Positions 8,754 through 17,358 of a stretch of DNA of 64,000 bases are shown in pieces. The notes under the pieces were generated by a model. That model searched no databases, had not been told where the DNA came from, and was given only the letters and a program-made list of their open reading frames with translations. The position numbers were made by a program, and so were the translations under genes. How positions within the stretch are numbered: the first letter of the stretch is position 1; every line of letters starts with the position of its first letter. Source of the DNA: Azorhizobium sp943371865 (GTDB lineage Bacteria; Pseudomonadota; Alphaproteobacteria; Rhizobiales; Xanthobacteraceae); contig NZ_CALRWL010000006.1 in assembly GCF_943371865.1 (NCBI RefSeq), positions 1 through 64,000 of the forward strand, in the 5' to 3' direction.

Positions 8754-9539
8754 ATGCGGTGGCGCGTCACCGGCGCGGTTTGCGCCTTGCTGGTATCCCT
8801 TTCCCTGCCGGCGGCTGCGCGCGCCGCCGCTTGTGCCGGCCGTCCGGATGCGCTTGGAACGACACGGGTGTTGGAAGTCCCGCCCGGCGTCCGGGTGGGC
8901 ACAAAATCCTTCCCCGAGACTTTGCCCCTCAACCCCGGCGAAGTGGTGCTGACCTTTGACGATGGCCCCTGGCCCCACACCACCGCCGCCATCCTGGACG
9001 CGCTCAAGGCCGAATGTGTGCGGGCCACCTTCTTTCTGATCGGCGAGAATGCGAAAGCCCGGCCTGAACTGGTGCGTCGGGAGATCGCAGAAGGCCATAC
9101 GGTGGCCCATCACAGCATGACCCATCCCGATGTGACCCTGGCACGCCTGCCCGAGGCGGCAGCGCAGGCGGAGATCACCCGAGGCATGGCGGCGGATGAT
9201 CTCGCCGCCTATGGCGCGGCGGGCGCGGTGCCACGGGTGCCGTTTTTCCGCTTTCCCGGCTTTGCAGCGACACCGGAGCTGCTGACGTATTTGACGCAGC
9301 GTGGCATTTCGGTCTTTGGCGCGGACTTATGGGCCAGCGACTGGAACAAAATGACACCGGAACAGCAGCTTGCGCTGGTGCTGCAACGCCTGGACGCCGC
9401 TGGTAGTGGTATTATATTATTCCACGATACCAAGAGCCAGACTGCGGCCATGATTCCGGCGTTCTTGCGGACCTTAGCTGCGAAGGGCTATCGGGTAGTC
9501 CACATCATCCCCGCGCGCGCCTCGTCAGCGGTGCGTTAG
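8754..9539 (+). CDS. Secreted polysaccharide deacetylase (NodB family), first of a tandem pair
   Basis: A 261-residue carbohydrate esterase family 4 enzyme with an N-terminal signal peptide (about 1-24, ending near AAARAAA). Metal-site motifs are present: TFDDGPWPH with the catalytic and metal Asp, HHSMTHPD with the two His, RFPGF and, near the end, IILFHDT. It probably removes acetyl groups from an envelope polysaccharide or peptidoglycan. The start was chosen at the ATG next to GGAGA; an in-frame ATG ten codons upstream lacks a binding site. The next gene is a longer paralogue on the same strand, with a 101-base gap. Confidence 0.88.
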   Translation: MRWRVTGAVCALLVSLSLPAAARAAACAGRPDALGTTRVLEVPPGVRVGTKSFPETLPLNPGEVVLTFDDGPWPHTTAAILDALKAECVRATFFLIGENAKARPELVRREIAEGHTVAHHSMTHPDVTLARLPEAAAQAEITRGMAADDLAAYGAAGAVPRVPFFRFPGFAATPELLTYLTQRGISVFGADLWASDWNKMTPEQQLALVLQRLDAAGSGIILFHDTKSQTAAMIPAFLRTLAAKGYRVVHIIPARASSAVR

Positions 9540-9640
9540 TTGTCGGCGAGTTCGCGCTGGCCGCGGAACCGGAGTCGGGTGGGCGAAAGGCCTGCCTGAG
9601 GGCATTCGCTCCGTGGGGAGCGTTACGCAGGTATCGGCTT

Positions 9641-10870
9641 ATGCGGTCCATCATCGTGGCGAGCGCCCTGGCGGCACTGGCAGGCACGGCAGTTGTCGGC
9701 GGCGCGCAGGCGCAGGTCTCTCCAGCATTGTCGGCTCCGCCATCCACCGCCCAGACGTCGGCGCAAACTCCGGTGGCGCAGCCCGCTGTCGCGCCACCGC
9801 TTCAGGCCGCCTCGGCCTCCGCCGGCCTCCACGCGCCGCAGCAACTGCCGTCCCCATCGGCCTGCCCAGGAAATCCCGATGCGCTGGGCGTCTCGCGCAC
9901 CATCGCCATTGACCCCAAGACCAGCCCGCTCCTCGGCCGCCTCCAGTACAAGCAGACCTTGCCGCTGGAGAAAGGCGAAGTGGTGCTCACCTTCGACGAC
10001 GGACCGCTGCCGCCCATGACCAACCGGGTGCTGGATGCATTGGCCCATGAATGCGTAAAGGCCACCTTCTTCATCGTCGGCCGGATGGCGGGCGCCTATC
10101 CCCACGTGCTGCAGAAAGTGTCCGAGGCGGGCCACACAATCGGGACCCACAGCCAGACCCACCCGCTGATCTTCCCCAAGCTCACCCAGCAGGCGGGTCT
10201 GCAAGAGATCGAGCAGGGGTTTGCCTCGGTGAAGGCTGCCCTGGCCCCCATTGGGGCGACCCCAAACCCCTGGTTCCGCTTTCCCGGTCTCGGGCGGACC
10301 AAATTCTATGAAGCCTATACCCAGGAGCACGGCATCGCGGTCTTCAGCGTGGATGCGGTCGCCGACGACTGGATGCACCTGAAGCCGGACGAAGTGGAAA
10401 AGCGCGCGCTGGACCGCCTCACCGCCAGCGGCGGCGGCATTCTGCTGCTGCACGACATCCAGCCCTCCACCGCGGTGATGCTGCCCAGCCTGCTGCGGGA
10501 ATTGAAGGCGCGCGGCTTCAAGATCGTCCATGTGGTCAATGCCACCCCCGGGGTCATGGCCAGCACGCCCACGGGCGGACCGCGCGGAACCCCGGTGGCC
10601 TCAGCGCCGCCCGCTGCGGCTGCCCCGGGTGCCACAGCCGCCGCCGCAAAGCCCGCCGCCAATCCGGCAGCGGCAAAGCCGGCGACGCCCAAGCCGGTCG
10701 CAGCGAAGCCGGCAGCCGCCGATGCGGTGGCCTCCGCGCCCTTGCCGGCGGCCGCCCCTGCCCCGGCCGCCGAGGCCGGCACGCGCACCGTGAGCGAGCC
10801 GCAGGAAAATCCCTTCACGCAGTTCTGGCCGCGCTTGTGGACCGACTCGCTGCCCAAGGGTCTGCAATAG
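9641..10870 (+). CDS. Secreted polysaccharide deacetylase with Ala/Pro/Lys-rich tail, second of a tandem pair
   Basis: A 409-residue paralogue of the preceding gene. It has a signal peptide (about 1-24, VVGGAQAQ), a Pro/Ala-rich linker to about residue 65, then the NodB domain with LTFDDGPLP, GTHSQTHP, RFPGLG and ILLLHDI. Residues from about 305 to 385 form a low-complexity Ala/Pro/Lys stretch with repeated AAKPA-like units. The tail ends in NPFTQFWPRLWTDSLPKGLQ, which looks folded or membrane-surface binding. The basic, flexible tail could bind an anionic envelope polymer; that is inference. Pairing with a shorter copy suggests duplication and division of labour. Confidence 0.88.
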   Translation: MRSIIVASALAALAGTAVVGGAQAQVSPALSAPPSTAQTSAQTPVAQPAVAPPLQAASASAGLHAPQQLPSPSACPGNPDALGVSRTIAIDPKTSPLLGRLQYKQTLPLEKGEVVLTFDDGPLPPMTNRVLDALAHECVKATFFIVGRMAGAYPHVLQKVSEAGHTIGTHSQTHPLIFPKLTQQAGLQEIEQGFASVKAALAPIGATPNPWFRFPGLGRTKFYEAYTQEHGIAVFSVDAVADDWMHLKPDEVEKRALDRLTASGGGILLLHDIQPSTAVMLPSLLRELKARGFKIVHVVNATPGVMASTPTGGPRGTPVASAPPAAAAPGATAAAAKPAANPAAAKPATPKPVAAKPAAADAVASAPLPAAAPAPAAEAGTRTVSEPQENPFTQFWPRLWTDSLPKGLQ

Positions 10871-11639
10871 CGCCTGCGCGCACGTGGTCGGGAGACCAAA
10901 GCAGTTCGAGAATGGCCTGCGGCCATGACATGCGTGGCGCGGTGACCGATGCCCCTTCGGAGGGCTGACGCACTGCGCCGGCGACGTTCCTGCAAACGTC
11001 CTCCCCTGAGGGCCTGAAAGCGCTGCTGGTGTCAGCGGGCGGCACAAACGACATCCGGCAGGATGGCGCAAAGATAGTGCGGGCTGTGCATCACAGGCAA
11101 CTGTCGCAGCCAAATCGCGATCTGGGGCATCGGCCTGGAATTCCTGAACCTGTGGGCACACAACGGCAGCCGCCTGAAGAAGGATCGCACCGTCCGCCTC
11201 CTCGACAGCAGCCCGGCCAAACAGAAGCGGCGCGTGGACGGTACCCCCGTGGAGGCCCCATCGGCCGGCCGCGACGGCGAGGCGCTGATCTGCTGCAGCT
11301 ACCAGTCGACCGCATCCATCCTCAGCGGGGCCGATGCGCTCGGATGGAAGCGGGAGAACATTTTCGTCTTGCAGTGACGCGTTGGGCGGAAGACCAGCCT
11401 TTCATCGCGCGGCCATCACTGACTTTCGCTGCCGGAACGGCGGCGAAAGCAGACCGGAGGCCGAGAGGCGTAGTGCGGAGGGATGACGCATTCGCCCCTG
11501 CGTCGCCAGCCGCGCCCGATGCCTTCGCCAAACGCCGCACACGCATAAGTCCGATGGTCCCGCCTGAAGTGGACCTTCAGCCGCCGCAAGAAAAAAGCCC
11601 GCCGGATCTCTCCGTCGGGCTTTTTTCTTCAATCCAATC
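10871..11639. other. 769-base stretch without a confident gene
   Basis: Between the deacetylase and tRNA-Leu no frame has a start, a ribosome binding site and a recognisable product together. From 11078 to 11377 one plus-strand frame is open and reads like a normal protein end (WGIGLEFLNLW ... ALGWKRENIFVLQ, stop TGA), but it begins right after an in-frame TAG and has no ATG, GTG or TTG start. It may be the remnant of a gene. The region ends in a strong hairpin terminator at about 11590-11627. Confidence 0.6.
11590..11627. terminator. Bidirectional hairpin terminator beside tRNA-Leu
   Basis: AAAAAAGCCCGcCGG pairs with CCGtCGGGCTTTTTT around a six-base loop, with one mismatch. The A and T tracts make it work in both directions, most likely ending the minus-strand tRNA-Leu transcript. 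Confidence 0.85.
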
Positions 11640-11724
11640 TGGTGCGGTCGAAAGGACTCGAACCTTCACTGGTCTCCCAACTACCACCTCAAGGTAGCGC
11701 GTCTACCAATTCCGCCACGACCGC
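11640..11724 (-). tRNA. tRNA-Leu (anticodon GAG)
   Basis: An 85-base gene with the long variable arm of leucine tRNAs. The acceptor stem GCGGTCG pairs with CGACCGC, and CCA is encoded. The anticodon stem CTACC/GGTAG encloses the loop TTGAGGT, giving anticodon GAG, which reads CTC and CTT codons. The T arm carries GGTTCGAGTCC. Confidence 0.95.
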
Positions 11725-11881
11725 AGTCAGAGAGGGATACCGGCGCGGTGGATCCGAGGTGGATCGTCTTGCGCCGGGGTGCATCGTCTAGCAAATCGAA
11801 TCCGGCCCCACAAGGCCTCACAGTCGGCTCAGCGAAGTTCTATATGTGCCTGTGGATGGCGAGTCCTCCGAACCGAGACCG

Positions 11882-12595
11882 ATGAAGCCCGATATGAACG
11901 TCCACCCCCGTCCCCGCTCCACCCTCACCACCGCATTCCTGCCAAGGGATCCGCAGGCGCCCCCGGTGGAGTGGCGAGTCAGCGACGCCCCTGTGGCCTA
12001 TCCCGAGGCCGTGGCCGCCATGGAGGCGCGGGTCGCCGCCATTGCCGCTGGCACCGCCTCTGAGCAGATCTGGCTGGTGGAACATCCCCCGCTCTACACC
12101 TCCGGCACCAGCGCCCGCGCCGATGACCTCATCGATGCCCGCTTCCCGGTGTTCGAGACCGGCCGTGGCGGCCAGTACACCTATCATGGCCCCGGCCAGC
12201 GGGTGGCCTATGCCATGCTGGACCTCAAGCGCCGCGATCCCGACCTGCGCCGCTACGTGGGCGCGCTGGAGGCCTGGCTGATCGGCACCTTGTCGGCCTT
12301 CAACGTCATCGGCGAGCGCCGGGAGGACCGGGTGGGCGTATGGGTGCCCCGCGCCGGTGGCGAGGACAAGATCGGCGCCATCGGCATCCGCGTGCGGCAA
12401 TGGGTGAGCTTCCACGGCATCTCGCTGAATGTGGATCCCGAGTTGTCGCATTTCGACGGCATCGTCCCCTGCGGCGTGCGTGAACACGGCGTCACCAGCC
12501 TCGCCAACCTCGGCCGGCTGGTATCGATGGCCGAAGTGGACACGGTGCTGCGCGTGGCCTTCGAGGAGATTTTCGGACCCACCGTGGCGGTATAG
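11882..12595 (+). CDS. lipB: Lipoyl(octanoyl) transferase LipB
   Basis: A 237-residue enzyme that moves octanoyl groups from acyl carrier protein to the lipoyl domains of 2-oxoacid dehydrogenases and the glycine cleavage system. Visible signatures are GGQYTYHGPGQRVAYAML (substrate pocket), DKIGAIGIRVRQWVSFHG with the catalytic Lys, and FDGIVPCGVREHGVTSL with the catalytic Cys. The start is uncertain: ATG at 11882 is chosen, an ATG four codons later and a GTG at 11846 are also in frame, and no strong ribosome binding site decides among them. It is divergent from tRNA-Leu. LipA is not in the window. Confidence 0.93.
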   Translation: MKPDMNVHPRPRSTLTTAFLPRDPQAPPVEWRVSDAPVAYPEAVAAMEARVAAIAAGTASEQIWLVEHPPLYTSGTSARADDLIDARFPVFETGRGGQYTYHGPGQRVAYAMLDLKRRDPDLRRYVGALEAWLIGTLSAFNVIGERREDRVGVWVPRAGGEDKIGAIGIRVRQWVSFHGISLNVDPELSHFDGIVPCGVREHGVTSLANLGRLVSMAEVDTVLRVAFEEIFGPTVAV

Positions 12596-12664
12596 CCCGC
12601 CGGACTAGCGGCAAGGTGCCGGGCCGTGCCACCCTCGGTGAAAGGCAAAAACAGGGAGGCGCCC

Positions 12665-13567
12665 ATGGCTGATCTTGCGGATCTCTTTCCCGGCTTTGAA
12701 TCCCATTATGTGGATACCGCAGCCGGGCGCATCTTCGCCCGTACCGGCGGCAGCGGGCCGCCCCTGCTGCTGTTGCACGGCTATCCCCAGACCGGCGTCA
12801 TGTGGCACAAGATGGCGCCGGAACTGGCCAAGACCCACACGCTCGTCATCCCCGACTTGCCCGGCTATGGCTGGAGCGCCGCGCCGGAGCCCGGAGCGCA
12901 CCACGACCCTTACTCCAAGCGGGCCATGGGCGAGGCCATGGTGCGAGTGATGGAGCATCTGGGCCACGCCCATTTCGCCGTGGCCGCCCATGATCGCGGC
13001 GCCCGGGTCGGCTATCGCATCGGCCTCGACCATCCGGGCCGGCTCGACAAATTGGCGGTGTTCGACATCCTGCCCACCAGCGCCATGTGGCACCACATGG
13101 ACCGCGCGCGGGCCATGACCGCCTATCATTGGATGTTCCTGGCCCAGCCGCATCCCTTTCCGGAAACGGTGATCGGCAAGGACCCGCGCTATTATTTCGA
13201 TTGGACCCTGGCCAGCTGGACCGCGGCCAAGGATCTGTCGGCCTTCGACCCGCGGGCCCTGGCCCACTATCGCGCCTCCTGCGAGGTTCCAGAGCGCATT
13301 CGCGCCATGTGCGAGGATTACCGCGCCGGCGCCACCATCGATCTGATGCATGACGAGGCGGATCTCGCCGCCGGTCGCACCATTGATTGCCCGGTGCTGG
13401 CGGTCTGGGGCACCAAATGGATTCCCGGGCGCGGCGCCAGTCCGCTGGAGGCGTGGCGCGCTTTCGCCCCGGATGTATCCGGGGCGCCGGTGGAGGCCGG
13501 CCATTTCGTCTGCGAGGAGGCCCCCGGGGAAGTGCTCGCGGCACTTGTGCCGTTCCTGGCCCGATAG
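12665..13567 (+). CDS. Fluoroacetate/haloacetate dehalogenase-type alpha/beta hydrolase
   Basis: A 300-residue cytosolic alpha/beta hydrolase. Every residue known to matter in fluoroacetate dehalogenase RPA1163 is present at the same number: nucleophile Asp110 in AAHDRGARVG, Arg111 and Arg114 (carboxylate clamp), Asp134, the halide pocket His155-Trp156 and Tyr219 (CEDYRAG), Trp185 and catalytic His280. The oxyanion loop HGYPQ is at 38-42. This supports hydrolysis of 2-haloacids such as fluoroacetate to glycolate; another short 2-haloacid or an epoxide cannot be excluded. The start has GGGAGG a few bases upstream. No haloacid transporter or regulator is adjacent. Confidence 0.85.
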   Translation: MADLADLFPGFESHYVDTAAGRIFARTGGSGPPLLLLHGYPQTGVMWHKMAPELAKTHTLVIPDLPGYGWSAAPEPGAHHDPYSKRAMGEAMVRVMEHLGHAHFAVAAHDRGARVGYRIGLDHPGRLDKLAVFDILPTSAMWHHMDRARAMTAYHWMFLAQPHPFPETVIGKDPRYYFDWTLASWTAAKDLSAFDPRALAHYRASCEVPERIRAMCEDYRAGATIDLMHDEADLAAGRTIDCPVLAVWGTKWIPGRGASPLEAWRAFAPDVSGAPVEAGHFVCEEAPGEVLAALVPFLAR

Positions 13568-13601
13568 GGCGTCGAGGTGCCGGCCCGTAGAGGCCGGCGC
13601 C

Positions 13602-14165
13602 TCACGTCAGCAGGGTGACCAGCCAGTCGGGGTGCAGCGTCCAACCGGCAAAGCCCGCCAGGCCCATCACGAGGCCGAAGCCGCCGAAGCCCCAGGACAC
13701 GAACATCAAGATCCACATGCCGGTTAGAGCCGCCACCGCGGCCAGAGACAGCGAGATGGCCAAAGCCGCATCGGCCAGATCAAACTGGTCATCGTGGATG
13801 TTCAGCCCGTCATAGACGGCCTCGAAGCCCTTGGCCCTGGTGGACAGGGCATCCGAGCGCGCCTGGTAACGCTGCTTCTCCGCCTCGATGGCCGCCAGCT
13901 TCGTCACCACCTCGGCAGACAGGTTGGGGCCGGAGGTGATGCGGATGATCTCGGAGGTCTGCTCCATCATGTGGAGCTTGAGCCGGGCGGCCTGATACTC
14001 GTTCCAGCTGTCCACCATGTCGGTCTTGGCCGCCTGCATGGCCTGGACGATGTTGTCGTCCTTGATCTTGGCCACCGCCATGAACACCGACAGCATGACC
14101 ACCGTCATGGCCACAGCCCGGTTGAGCCGCTTGGCCGCGCCTTCGGTGCTGATTTCCAGTTCCAT
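13602..14165 (-). CDS. DUF4337-like membrane protein
   Basis: A 187-residue protein. One membrane helix lies near the N terminus (about 15-33, VAMTVVMLSVFMAVA). A long charged, probably coiled-coil region (about 35-125) follows, and two closely spaced helices lie at the C terminus (about 133-180). This order fits the DUF4337 family of unknown function. The start MELEIST has GGGGGAG upstream; the frame is open for 94 more codons, but that part overlaps tadA and has no coding signs. It is convergent with the hydrolase gene. Confidence 0.75.
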   Translation of the reverse strand: MELEISTEGAAKRLNRAVAMTVVMLSVFMAVAKIKDDNIVQAMQAAKTDMVDSWNEYQAARLKLHMMEQTSEIIRITSGPNLSAEVVTKLAAIEAEKQRYQARSDALSTRAKGFEAVYDGLNIHDDQFDLADAALAISLSLAAVAALTGMWILMFVSWGFGGFGLVMGLAGFAGWTLHPDWLVTLLT

Positions 14166-14295
14166 GCCGCTCCCCCGCGATTCGCCGACGGTGTTACCGC
14201 CGCCGCCACATAGGACAGCGTCCCGGCGAAATGAAACGCTGACGAAGCGGAAGGCGAAACAGAGGGACTCGGTTTCGGTTGCAGGAGACCGGGTT

Positions 14296-14739
14296 CTAGC
14301 GGCGTTCCTGGAAGAAACTGCGCAGGACTTCCGCCGCCTGCCGTTCGGCAATGCCGCCATAGACCTCAGGCGCATGATGGCAGGTGGGCTGCGAGAAGAA
14401 CCGTCCGCCGCTCTCCACCGCCCCGCCCTTGGGATCGGACGCGCCATAATAGAGCCGGCGAATGCGGGCGAAGGAAATCGCCCCGGCGCACATGGCGCAG
14501 GGCTCCAGCGTCACATAGAGATCGCACGACAACAGCCGCTCGGCCCCCATGGCGGCGGCACCGGCGCGCAGCACCAGCATCTCGGCATGGGCGGTGGGAT
14601 CGGACAGTTCACGGGTGCGATTGCCGTCGCGCACCACCATCTGATTGCCCCGCACCAGGACGGCCCCGACCGGCACTTCGCCCCGCCCAGCGGCGGCGCG
14701 GGCCTCGGCGAGCGCCATTTGCATGAAAGTCTCGCTCAC
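14296..14739 (-). CDS. tadA: tRNA-specific adenosine deaminase TadA
   Basis: A 147-residue zinc deaminase that converts the wobble adenosine of tRNA-Arg(ACG) to inosine. The zinc site is complete: TAHAEMLVLR (His and the proton-shuttling Glu) and EPCAMCAGA (two Cys). The N-terminal helix MALAEARAAAGRGEVPVGAVLV is typical. The start is placed at a GTG at 14739; an ATG five codons later is equally possible. It is divergent from the pseudouridine synthase gene with about 50 bases between, so the two share a promoter region. A guanine or cytosine deaminase is less likely because of the tight match to TadA length and order. Confidence 0.9.
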   Translation of the reverse strand: MSETFMQMALAEARAAAGRGEVPVGAVLVRGNQMVVRDGNRTRELSDPTAHAEMLVLRAGAAAMGAERLLSCDLYVTLEPCAMCAGAISFARIRRLYYGASDPKGGAVESGGRFFSQPTCHHAPEVYGGIAERQAAEVLRSFFQERR

Positions 14740-14790
14740 CGAAGGCCCCGTGATCTCGTCTCGCTGCACATATCGTGCTATCGCCCTTGC

Positions 14791-16788
14791 ATGCCTCGAA
14801 CATCGCCTCCCCGCAAGGACAAGAACCGCGTGCCGCGCGTCAAGCGCGCACTCCCTGAAGCTGCACCCAAGGAGGCAGAGCGCATCGCCAAGGTGATCGC
14901 CCGCGCCGGCCTCGGCTCGCGCCGTGAGATCGAAGACTGGGTCACCGATGGCCGCGTGTCCGTCAACGGCATCGTCCTCACCTCGCCCGCCTTCACCGTG
15001 ACCCCCGAAGACCAGATCGTGGTGGACGGCGAACCGCTGCCCGAGCGCGAGCGCACGCGGCTGTTCCTCTACCATAAGCCTCCGGGCGTGGTGACCACCA
15101 ACCGCGACCCCGAAGGCCGCACCACCCTGTTCGAGTTGCTACCCACCAGCCTGCCGCGGCTCGTCAGCGTCGGTCGCCTCGATCTGACCTCCGAAGGCCT
15201 GCTGCTGCTGACCAATGACGGTGGCCTCGCCCGCGTCCTGGAACTGCCGGACACCGGCTGGCTGCGCCGCTACCGCGTGCGCGCCAAGGGGCTGGTCAAT
15301 CAGGTCCAATTGGATGGCCTCATCCGCGGCATCACCGTGGAAGGCATCGAATATGGCCCGGTGGAAGCGGTGCTGGATCGCGTCCAGGGATCCAATTGCT
15401 GGATCACCGTCTCCCTGCGCGAAGGCAAGAATCGCGAAGTGCGCAACGTGCTCGGCGCCCTTGGCCTGACCGTGAACCGCCTGATCCGCGTCTCCTACGG
15501 CCCGTTCCAATTGGGCGACGTGCCTGAAGGCGGGATCGAGGAAGTCCGCACCCGCATTCTGCGGGACCAGCTGGGCGATGAAATCGCCGCCGCCGCCGGC
15601 GCCGACTTCGACGGCCCGCTGTTCGAGCGCGAGCCGGAAGAAGCGCCCCGGCCTGCCCCGCGCGCTGCTGCCTCCGACGAAGGCCGCGCGGTCCGCCGTC
15701 CCGGCGCCCGCGCCGAAGACGGCGCACGGGGCGTCCGTCGCCCCTCCATGCGCGAAGAAGATCCCGAGCGCGCTGTCGCCGCCTCGCCCCGCTCCCGCCG
15801 TCAGGCGGATACCCGCGAAGTGGTCAAGGCCGGCACTGTGGCCGACCGTCGTGGCCGTGAAATCAAGGTGGAACGCAAAATTACCCCTCCAGGCGAAGAA
15901 CGCGGCCCGCGCCGCCCCCGCTCCGACACCCCCGAAGGCGAGCGGGGCTTTGACGCCCGCCGCGGCGCCGGCTTCGATGGCCCGGCCCGTGGTCGCGACG
16001 TTCGCGGCGACGGCCCCAAGCGCTCCTTCCGCAGCGAAGGGGCCGGCGACCGCCCCCGCAGTGGTCCCGGCGGCGGACGCTTCTCCCGCGATGACGCCCC
16101 GCGCGGCAATCGCGAGGATCGCCCCCGCACCGGCCGGACCGAGGGCGATGATCGGCCCAAGCGGCCCTTCCGCGCGGATAGCGCCGGCGAGCGCCCGCGC
16201 AGCGGCCCCGGCGGCCCGCGCTTCTCTCGCGATGACGCCCCGCGCGGCGCCCGGCCCGATGCCCCCCGCCGGGGTCCGCCCCGGGAGGGCGGCCCCGAGC
16301 ACCGCGCCCGCGGCCTGCCCGAAGGCGTGGATCGCTCCGACAACAGCCCCTGGCGCGATGACGCCCAGAGCCGCCCCGCCCGCCCGCGCCCGCCGCGGGA
16401 AGAAGGTGAGCGTCCGCGCGGCGATCGTCCGGCCCGGTTCGAAAAACCCGCTGGCGCCCGCCCCGCTCGGGCGCCCGGTGGTGCCGGCGGTTTCCGCAGT
16501 GATCGCCCCGACCGTGGTGATCGCCCCGAACGCAGCGAGCGCACCGAGCGCACACCCCGGCCCGCCGGGGCCAAGCCCATGGGCCGCAGCGGCCCGCGCG
16601 GCGGCAAGGACGTCGGCTTCGGCGGCGGTGAGCGCTCCGAGCGTCCCCGCAGCACGGGCGGAAAGCCCGGCGGCTTCAAGTCGGGCGGCTCGCGCGATGG
16701 CGGCCCCTCCAAGGGTGGCGGCTTCAAGAGCGGCCCGCCCCGCGGCAAGGGCGGCGGCAAGCCGTCCGGACCGCGCACCCGCGGCTGA
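14791..16788 (+). CDS. RluB-type 23S rRNA pseudouridine synthase with about 390-residue disordered tail
   Basis: A 665-residue protein. Residues 1-25 are basic. An S4 RNA-binding domain spans about 30-75 (AKVIARAGLGSRREIEDWV), and the RsuA/RluB catalytic domain about 85-265, with the GRLDLTSEGLLLLTNDG signature and catalytic Asp131. By family it isomerises a uridine in 23S rRNA (RluB) or 16S rRNA (RsuA); RluB is favoured. From about 275 to the end the protein is almost only Arg, Gly, Pro, Asp, Ser and Lys, with repeated units, and is certainly disordered. Typical RluB proteins are less than half this long, though some alphaproteobacterial forms carry such tails. rsmD follows after three bases. 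Confidence 0.9.
   Translation: MPRTSPPRKDKNRVPRVKRALPEAAPKEAERIAKVIARAGLGSRREIEDWVTDGRVSVNGIVLTSPAFTVTPEDQIVVDGEPLPERERTRLFLYHKPPGVVTTNRDPEGRTTLFELLPTSLPRLVSVGRLDLTSEGLLLLTNDGGLARVLELPDTGWLRRYRVRAKGLVNQVQLDGLIRGITVEGIEYGPVEAVLDRVQGSNCWITVSLREGKNREVRNVLGALGLTVNRLIRVSYGPFQLGDVPEGGIEEVRTRILRDQLGDEIAAAAGADFDGPLFEREPEEAPRPAPRAAASDEGRAVRRPGARAEDGARGVRRPSMREEDPERAVAASPRSRRQADTREVVKAGTVADRRGREIKVERKITPPGEERGPRRPRSDTPEGERGFDARRGAGFDGPARGRDVRGDGPKRSFRSEGAGDRPRSGPGGGRFSRDDAPRGNREDRPRTGRTEGDDRPKRPFRADSAGERPRSGPGGPRFSRDDAPRGARPDAPRRGPPREGGPEHRARGLPEGVDRSDNSPWRDDAQSRPARPRPPREEGERPRGDRPARFEKPAGARPARAPGGAGGFRSDRPDRGDRPERSERTERTPRPAGAKPMGRSGPRGGKDVGFGGGERSERPRSTGGKPGGFKSGGSRDGGPSKGGGFKSGPPRGKGGGKPSGPRTRG
16015..16248 (+). 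repeat. Two 31-residue repeats in the RluB tail
   Basis: Codons 409-439 (16015-16107) and 456-486 (16156-16248) encode near-identical units of the form PKR-x-FR...RPRSGPGG-x-RFSRDDAPRG, spaced 16 codons apart. The DNA copies differ at many third positions, so the similarity is kept at protein level rather than being a fresh duplication. Confidence 0.8.
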
Positions 16789-16791
16789 TCC

Positions 16792-17343
16792 GTGCGGATC
16801 GTCGGCGGACAGCATCGCGGGCGCTCGATTCAGGCGCCCGCGTCCAAGGCGACGCGGCCCACATCGGACCGGCTGCGCGAGGCGGTGTTCAATGTCCTCG
16901 CCCACGCCTATGGCGATGCGGCTGACGGGGCTCGGGTGCTGGACCTGTTCGCAGGCACCGGTGCCCTCGGGCTGGAAGCGCTATCGCGCGGCGCGACATT
17001 CGCCCTGTTCGTGGAGGATGCGGCGGACGCCCGAGGCCTCATCCGAACCAATGTGGAGGCGCTCGGCCTGACCGGCGTCACCAAGATCTTCCGCCGCGAT
17101 GCCACCAAGCTGGGCGATATGGGGCCCGGTCAGCCCTATAGGCTGGTGTTCTGCGATCCGCCCTATGGCCACGGGCTGGCGGAAGCGGCACTGGTCTCAG
17201 CTCGCGCCGGTGGCTGGCTGTCACCCGACGCATTGCTGGTGGTGGAGGAGAAGGCCGGCGCCTTCGCGCCGCCCGCTGGTTTCCGGGAAATCGAGCGCCG
17301 GCGCTATGACGAGAGCGAAGTGACCTTCCTCGACCTCGAGTGA
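16792..17343 (+). CDS. rsmD: 16S rRNA (guanine-966 N2)-methyltransferase RsmD
   Basis: A 183-residue SAM-dependent methyltransferase acting on G966 of 16S rRNA. Signatures in order are RIVGGQHRGR at the start, TRPTSDRLREAVFN, the SAM-binding LDLFAGTGALGLEALSRGA, and the catalytic (D/N)PPY motif as FCDPPYGHGL. The start is a GTG three bases after the stop of the pseudouridine synthase, so the two rRNA-modification genes are probably co-transcribed and translationally linked. The end runs to within 16 bases of the convergent mutL. Confidence 0.93.
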   Translation: MRIVGGQHRGRSIQAPASKATRPTSDRLREAVFNVLAHAYGDAADGARVLDLFAGTGALGLEALSRGATFALFVEDAADARGLIRTNVEALGLTGVTKIFRRDATKLGDMGPGQPYRLVFCDPPYGHGLAEAALVSARAGGWLSPDALLVVEEKAGAFAPPAGFREIERRRYDESEVTFLDLE

Positions 17344-17358
17344 CAGGCCATAAGCCCG

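Noticed and set aside
11029..11697. A 222-codon plus-strand frame running into the tRNA-Leu gene
   Set aside because: It reads through the terminator hairpin and the tRNA, and has Arg/Pro-rich shadow composition. A different frame is more coding-like there.
15139..16905. A 588-codon minus-strand frame opposite the pseudouridine synthase, Ala/Gly-rich
   Set aside because: It is the complement of the Arg/Gly/Pro repeat tail. There is no start signal and no family match.
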